From Sphingobium sp. MI1205 (GTDB taxonomy: Bacteria > Pseudomonadota > Alphaproteobacteria > Sphingomonadales > Sphingomonadaceae), in assembly GCF_001563285.1 (NCBI RefSeq), contig NZ_CP005188.1, positions 997,501 to 1,061,500 of the forward strand: a stretch of 64,000 nucleotides of DNA. The letters are read 5' to 3'. Shown here one piece after another: positions 59,510-64,000 of this stretch (its first letter is position 1; every line of letters begins with the position of its first letter). Both the position numbers and the translations under genes were made by a program. A model generated the notes under the pieces. That model saw only the letters and a list, made by a program, of their open reading frames with translations. It did not search any database and was not told the origin of the DNA.

Positions 59510-61101
59510 TTGGCGGACTGGCGCTGCTTCGCTTCTTGATAGGCGTCGAGCACGCGCCGCATCTGCGCCAGCGCTTCGCGGCGGGCGCGCTGGCTGCGGA
59601 TGCGGCCGAGATGCTGTTTCAGATGGGTGATGAAGTCGGCATAGTCATTCTGCCAGTCGGGGCCGCTAAGCTGCTCCATGTCGATGCGGCCCGTCTGGAT
59701 GCGGCGGGCGGCCTTGCCAAGTTCCAGCGCATAGACTTCGCCGATCTGCGGGGCGATGATGCTGGCTGCGGGGTCGTCCCCCTGCGTCAAGGTGCGTAGC
59801 GACGCGACGGCTTCGGGTTCGCCATGGTCGAGGAACAGGCTGCCGCTGATCGGCCTGCGCGCGCTGATCCAGCTGTGCAGTTCATCCCGGTCTGCATGGG
59901 CGGAATAGCTGTCGATCCGGCGGATGCGGGCGCGGACATTGACGTCCTCGCCCGAAATGCGCACGCGCTCGGCGCCGTCGAGCAGGACGCGGCCGAGCGT
60001 TCCCTTCGCCTGAAAGCCGACGAACAGGATGGTGGAATCCCGGCGGAACAGATTGTGCTTCAGGTGGTGGCGAATGCGGCCTGCTTCGCACATGCCCGAC
60101 GCGGCCATGATGATCGCGCCGCTGATTCTGTTCAGGCGGATCGATTCCGCCACATCCTCTACATAGTGGATGGACGGATGGCGGAAGACGTTTTCGCCCC
60201 CGGTGTCCTCCAGTTCCGATGCATGGGCAGCGAACACCTTTGTCGCGCGGCTGGCAAGGGGGGAGTCGACGAAGATCGGTACGTTGGGAATACGGCCGGC
60301 GTCGGCCAGCTTGGCGAGGTCAAGCAGCAGTTCCTGCGTCCGTTCGAGCGCGAAGCTGGGGATGATGAGGTTGCCGCCGCGCGACAGGGCGTCCTTGATC
60401 TCCGCCTCCAGCTGGGTGCGGCGCTGTTCGATGGTGAACTTTTCCCGCGTGCGGTCGCCATAAGTGGCTTCGCAGACCACATGGTCGATGCCTGACGGGG
60501 ATTGTGGGTCAGGGTGAAAAGCCTTGTTGATCGGGCCAAGATCGCCAGACAGGAGGAGGCGCATGCCTGCTGCCTCTATCTCCACCGAGGCAGCGCCCAA
60601 AATATGTCCGGCGTTCCAGAAACGGGCGCGAAAGCCGGGGGCGGGATCGAACCATTGGCAGAGTGGCGTTGGACGGGAGAGACGCCAGGCATTGATTGCG
60701 TCTTCTTCGGTATAAAGCGGTTCGAAACGGCTTTCGCCCGCCCGGTCGCGGCGGCGGTTGCGGCGATCGGCTTCGCTTTCCTGGATGCGCCCGGCGTCGG
60801 CGAGCATATATTCGAGCAGGTCGGAGGTGGCCGGCGTGCACCAGACCGGCTTGTCGAACCCTTGTGCCGCGAGTTTGGGGAGCAGGCCGCAATGGTCGAT
60901 ATGGGCGTGGGTGAGGACGACCGCGTCGATCTTGCCCGGGTCGAAGCTGAATGCGCCATGGTTCAGCGTTTCGAGGGTACGCGATCCTTGGAAGAGGCCG
61001 CAGTCGATCAGGATGGCCCGTTCGTCCAAGCGCAATTCCATGCAGGAGCCCGTGACGGTGCCAGCCGCGCCGTGAAATGTCAGGGTCATGGCAGGGCTCA
61101 C
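59506..61101 (-). CDS. Beta-CASP metallo-beta-lactamase fold RNA nuclease
   Basis: The 531-residue protein has the zinc motif LTHAHIDHCGLLPKLAAQ, GDLG, then a beta-CASP insertion and IIMAASGMCEAGRIRHHLKH with SYSAHADRDELHSWI in the third part. This is the arrangement of the RNA-processing exonuclease/CPSF group (YSH1-like). The C-terminal 60 residues form a helical tail. I start at the GTG (61101), since GGAGA is spaced 8 bp from it; the ATG at 61089 lacks one. Its role within a stress island may be RNA turnover. Confidence 0.88.
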   Translation of the reverse strand: MSPAMTLTFHGAAGTVTGSCMELRLDERAILIDCGLFQGSRTLETLNHGAFSFDPGKIDAVVLTHAHIDHCGLLPKLAAQGFDKPVWCTPATSDLLEYMLADAGRIQESEADRRNRRRDRAGESRFEPLYTEEDAINAWRLSRPTPLCQWFDPAPGFRARFWNAGHILGAASVEIEAAGMRLLLSGDLGPINKAFHPDPQSPSGIDHVVCEATYGDRTREKFTIEQRRTQLEAEIKDALSRGGNLIIPSFALERTQELLLDLAKLADAGRIPNVPIFVDSPLASRATKVFAAHASELEDTGGENVFRHPSIHYVEDVAESIRLNRISGAIIMAASGMCEAGRIRHHLKHNLFRRDSTILFVGFQAKGTLGRVLLDGAERVRISGEDVNVRARIRRIDSYSAHADRDELHSWISARRPISGSLFLDHGEPEAVASLRTLTQGDDPAASIIAPQIGEVYALELGKAARRIQTGRIDMEQLSGPDWQNDYADFITHLKQHLGRIRSQRARREALAQMRRVLDAYQEAKQRQSAK

Positions 61102-61242
61102 GCCGTCTCTCCGTCTTGTTGCATTCAGGCTACCATGAATAGACCAACGGGCGGGGGAGGCAGTCCGTAGTTATACTGATGGGGCGACGCATCCGTATCT
61201 TTCCTAATGTCGCGGGGTTGAGCGCCTCCGCACAGTAAGCGG

Positions 61243-63678
61243 ATGAGTAGCCAAGCACCAACGAAGCCGCCCCAGCCTCTCAAGGATGAGGTGATCCTCT
61301 GGTTCGACGCGATCGGAAGGGGCGATGTCGGCCGGGTGGGCGGCAAGAATGCCTCCCTTGGCGAAATGGTTTCGGTGTTGGGTGGCGCTGGCATAGCGGT
61401 GCCGCCGGGCTTTGCGACCACGGCGTCGGCCTATCGCGCGCTGGTGGAGCATAACCGGATCGGCGATCGGTTGGCGGGCATCGTGGCGCAGTATCGGAGC
61501 GGCGCGATGCCGCTGCATGATGCGGGCGAGGGCGCGCGGCGGCTGTTCCTGGACGCGGAGTTGCCGCCTTCCGTGGCTGAGCCGATCCTGGCGGCCTATC
61601 GGGAATTGTCGCGCAAGGCTGGCAAGCGCGAGGCGGCGGTGGCGGTGCGGTCAAGCGCGACGGCGGAGGATTTGCCGGACGCGAGTTTTGCGGGGCAGCA
61701 GGAAAGCTTCCTGAATGTCGTGGGCGAGCGGGCGCTGCTCGACGCCTGCCGCCGCTGCTTTGCATCGCTGTTCACCGATCGGGCGATATCCTATCGCGAG
61801 GCCAAGGGCTTCGACCATTTGCAGATCGCGCTGTCGATCGGGATACAGGTCATGGTGCGGTCGGACCTTGCAGGGTCGGGAGTCATGTTCTCGATTGACA
61901 CGGAGACAGGCTTTCCGCGCGTCGCGGTCATCAGCGCGGCCTGGGGGCTGGGCGAGACGGTGGTGCAGGGGCGGGTCGATCCGGACAGCTATATGGTGTT
62001 CAAGCCGTTCCTGTCGGACGGGCGGCTGAAGCCGATCGTCGAGGAACGGGTCGGAGCGAAGGCACAGAAGCTGGTCTATGCGACCGGCGGCAGCGCGCGG
62101 ACGGAGCTGGTCGAATGCAGCCGCCATGAGCGCGAGCATTATGTGCTGGAGGACGAGGAGATATTGGAGCTGGCCCGCTGGGCCGTGCTGATCGAGCGGC
62201 ATTATGGCTGCGCGATGGACATGGAATGGGCCAAGGACGGTGAGAGCGGTAAGCTGTTCATCGTGCAGGCGCGGCCCGAAACGGTGCATGGTTCGCGATC
62301 CGCGACGGCGCTCAAGACTTGGCGGCTGACGAGCAAGGCGCCCGCACCGATCGTCACCGGGGCGGCGGTGGGCGATGCGATCGCTTCGGGCGCGGCCTGC
62401 GTCATTCGCAGCACCGATGACATTGCGAACTTCGTCGATGGCGCGATCCTGGTGACCGACAATACCGATCCCGACTGGGTGCCGGTGATGCGGCGCGCGG
62501 CGGGGATCGTCACCGACCATGGCGGGCCGACCAGCCATGCGGCGATCGTCAGCCGCGAACTGGGCGTGCCCGCCATCGTGGGAGCTGGCGATGCCACCAG
62601 CCGCCTAAGCCCCGGACAGGAGATCACCTTGTCCTGCGCGGAGGGCGATCGCGGGCATGTCTATCCCGGCCGCCTGCCCTTTGTTGCCGAAGAGGTTGAG
62701 ACCTCCAGCCTGCCCACCGCGCGCACGGAGCTGATGCTGAACGTCGCAAGCCCGGCCAGCGCCTTCCGCTGGTGGCGGCTGCCCTCGCGCGGCGTCGGGC
62801 TCGCGCGGATGGAGTTCATCATCAGCAATCTCATCCGCGTCCATCCGATGGCACTCGCCCATCCCGATCAGGTACAGGATGCGGCTGAGCGCAGGGAGAT
62901 CGAAGCCCTCACCAAGGGCTATGACCATCCGCGCGACTATTTCATCGAGACGTTGGGTCGGGGCATCGCGAAGATCGCGGCCGCGCACCACCCCCATCCG
63001 GTGATCGTGCGGCTGTCCGACTTCAAGACCAATGAATATGCCCATCTGCTGGGCGGCGGCGCGTTCGAGCCGCATGAGGAAAATCCGATGCTCGGCTTCC
63101 GGGGCGCGTCCCGCTATTATCATGAGCGCTATCGGGACGGCTTTGCCCTGGAGTGTCGCGCGATCCGCTTTGTGCGGGAGGCGATCGGCTTTGAAAATAT
63201 CGTCGTGATGATCCCCTTCTGCCGGACGATCGCCGAAGCGGACAAGGTCATCACCGAAATGTCGCGCCACGGCCTGATGCGGGGTGAGCGAGGGTTGCAG
63301 CTCTACATGATGGCTGAAATTCCCGCCAATGTGGTGCTGGCGGAGCAATTCGCTGCCCGGTTCGACGGCTTTTCGATCGGGTCCAACGACCTGACCCAGC
63401 TGGTCCTTGGCGTCGATCGCGATTCCGATCTGCTCGCGCCGTTGTTCGACGAGCGGGATCCGGCGGTGATGCATATGATCGCGGATTTGATCGCTCGTGC
63501 GCACAAAGCGGGGGTAAAGGTCGGAATATGCGGGCAAGCGCCGAGCAACTATCCCGACTTCGCCGAATTTCTGGTGCGCGAAGGGATCGACAGCATATCC
63601 TTGAACCCGGACAGCTTCGTGGCGACGCTGAAATGCGTGGCTGAGGCGGAAGCGAAGCGAGCAGCCCCTGGGACGTGA
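61243..63678 (+). CDS. ppsA: Phosphoenolpyruvate synthase
   Basis: The 811-residue protein contains the N-terminal ATP-binding domain (VGGKNASLGEMVSVLGG; AVAVRSSATAEDLPDASFAG), the phosphohistidine domain with the catalytic His in TDHGGPTSHAAIVSRELG near residue 430, and the PEP-binding barrel (VRLSDFKTNEYAHLLGGGAF; IGSNDLTQLVLGVDRDS). PpsA converts pyruvate and ATP to PEP, AMP and phosphate. It is divergent from the nuclease gene. Its stop is followed one base later by the ATPase start, so they are coupled. Confidence 0.95.
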   Translation: MSSQAPTKPPQPLKDEVILWFDAIGRGDVGRVGGKNASLGEMVSVLGGAGIAVPPGFATTASAYRALVEHNRIGDRLAGIVAQYRSGAMPLHDAGEGARRLFLDAELPPSVAEPILAAYRELSRKAGKREAAVAVRSSATAEDLPDASFAGQQESFLNVVGERALLDACRRCFASLFTDRAISYREAKGFDHLQIALSIGIQVMVRSDLAGSGVMFSIDTETGFPRVAVISAAWGLGETVVQGRVDPDSYMVFKPFLSDGRLKPIVEERVGAKAQKLVYATGGSARTELVECSRHEREHYVLEDEEILELARWAVLIERHYGCAMDMEWAKDGESGKLFIVQARPETVHGSRSATALKTWRLTSKAPAPIVTGAAVGDAIASGAACVIRSTDDIANFVDGAILVTDNTDPDWVPVMRRAAGIVTDHGGPTSHAAIVSRELGVPAIVGAGDATSRLSPGQEITLSCAEGDRGHVYPGRLPFVAEEVETSSLPTARTELMLNVASPASAFRWWRLPSRGVGLARMEFIISNLIRVHPMALAHPDQVQDAAERREIEALTKGYDHPRDYFIETLGRGIAKIAAAHHPHPVIVRLSDFKTNEYAHLLGGGAFEPHEENPMLGFRGASRYYHERYRDGFALECRAIRFVREAIGFENIVVMIPFCRTIAEADKVITEMSRHGLMRGERGLQLYMMAEIPANVVLAEQFAARFDGFSIGSNDLTQLVLGVDRDSDLLAPLFDERDPAVMHMIADLIARAHKAGVKVGICGQAPSNYPDFAEFLVREGIDSISLNPDSFVATLKCVAEAEAKRAAPGT

Positions 63679-63679
63679 G

Positions 63680-64000
63680 ATGGCCGCCTCTGCGCGACCT
63701 GAGCTGACTGGCCTGTCCGCCTCGCAAGTGCGGGAGAGGATGGCGGCCGAAGGGCCCAATGAGCTGCCAAAGCCAGCGCGGCGCACGCCGTTCAGGATCG
63801 CGCTGGAGGTCCTGCGGGAGCCCATGTTCGCCATGCTGCTGGCGGCAGGGGGCATCTACCTGCTGCTGGGCGACAAGGCAGAGGCTTTGATCCTGCTGGG
63901 CTTTGCTGGTCTGTCCATCTTCATTACCATCGTGCAGGAGGCGCGCACGGAACGAACGCTGGAAGCGTTGCGCGACCTGTCGGCGCCGCGCGCGTTAGTG
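63680..64000 (+). CDS. P-type cation-transporting ATPase, N-terminal part (cut by window)
   Basis: The frame opens at ATG 63680, one base past the ppsA stop, and stays open for 107 codons to the window end. It begins with the cation-ATPase N-terminal domain (LTGLSASQVRERMAAEGPNE LPKPARR...), then helices MFAMLLAAGGIYLLLGDKAE and LILLGFAGLSIFITIVQEAR, as in P2 (calcium-type) ATPases, where the loop after the second helix leads to the actuator domain (TERTLEALRDLSAP). Ion specificity cannot be told from this part. Confidence 0.85.
   Translation, partial: MAASARPELTGLSASQVRERMAAEGPNELPKPARRTPFRIALEVLREPMFAMLLAAGGIYLLLGDKAEALILLGFAGLSIFITIVQEARTERTLEALRDLSAPRALV

Noticed and set aside
1..64000. 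CRISPR arrays, transposases, integrated phage
   Set aside because: No regularly spaced direct repeats and no transposase, integrase catalytic domain or phage structural gene were seen, apart from the short recombinase remnant.

Overview
The window is GC-rich, densely packed DNA typical of the alphaproteobacterial family Sphingomonadaceae (Sphingobium/Novosphingobium/Sphingomonas-like). This rests on DUF1178, DUF6894 and EcfG-type promoter motifs, FixLJ, and many genes joined by 1-4 base start/stop overlaps. The exact genus cannot be fixed from sequence alone. I saw no rRNA, CRISPR array, intact insertion sequence or prophage. There is one tRNA, tRNA-Arg(CCU).

0-1.4 kb is a scar. A truncated DUF1178 gene and tRNA-Arg are followed by the tail of a site-specific recombinase and a DUF421 membrane-protein gene broken by several frameshifts.

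1.4-10.1 kb is respiratory: a small membrane protein, a fused cytochrome c oxidase subunit I+III, subunit II with an attached cytochrome c domain, a monohaem and a dihaem cytochrome c lipoprotein, cytochrome b561, the assembly factor CtaG and a membrane-bound PQQ glucose-dehydrogenase-like enzyme. A truncated sodium/calcium exchanger follows.

10.3-19.8 kb holds two Crp/Fnr regulators (one overlapping a HisKA_2-type kinase), a GH65-type glycosidase or phosphorylase, a DMT transporter, an SDR and small stress-type membrane proteins and lipoproteins (DUF1003, DUF4142).

19.5-33.3 kb is the most distinctive part: a two-armed divergent cluster. The left arm carries a histidine phosphatase, methyltransferase, GH-A-clan glycosidase, inositol-3-phosphate synthase, a zinc dehydrogenase and a Gfo/Idh/MocA dehydrogenase. 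The right arm carries two NDP-sugar epimerases, a GT4 glycosyltransferase, three consecutive CgeB-type glycosyltransferases and a UDP-glucuronate decarboxylase. Both arms begin at motifs matching the EcfG general-stress promoter (GGAAC-N18-GTT). I infer a stress-induced pathway for an inositol- and pentose-containing glycoconjugate; no product is known to me.

33.3-38 kb is a stress operon (SRPBCC protein, zinc dehydrogenase, SDR, tiny ORFs) with its own EcfG-type promoter, then a host-attachment-family protein and a two-TM potassium channel. 38-64 kb is a low-oxygen and energy-stress island. It has an ABC export system, Hsp20, HdeD, an ADP-forming acyl-CoA synthetase/GNAT fusion, BON protein, a haem-PAS FixL with FixJ, a split receiver/HTH pair, an erythromycin-esterase/hydrolase/phosphoribosyltransferase trio, PfkB kinase, CBS protein, PRPP synthetase with an AMP-phosphorylase-like enzyme, a beta-CASP nuclease, PEP synthase and the start of a P-type cation ATPase. 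Together these look like genes for sensing oxygen loss, protecting proteins and membranes, and rerouting nucleotide and carbon metabolism when respiration fails.
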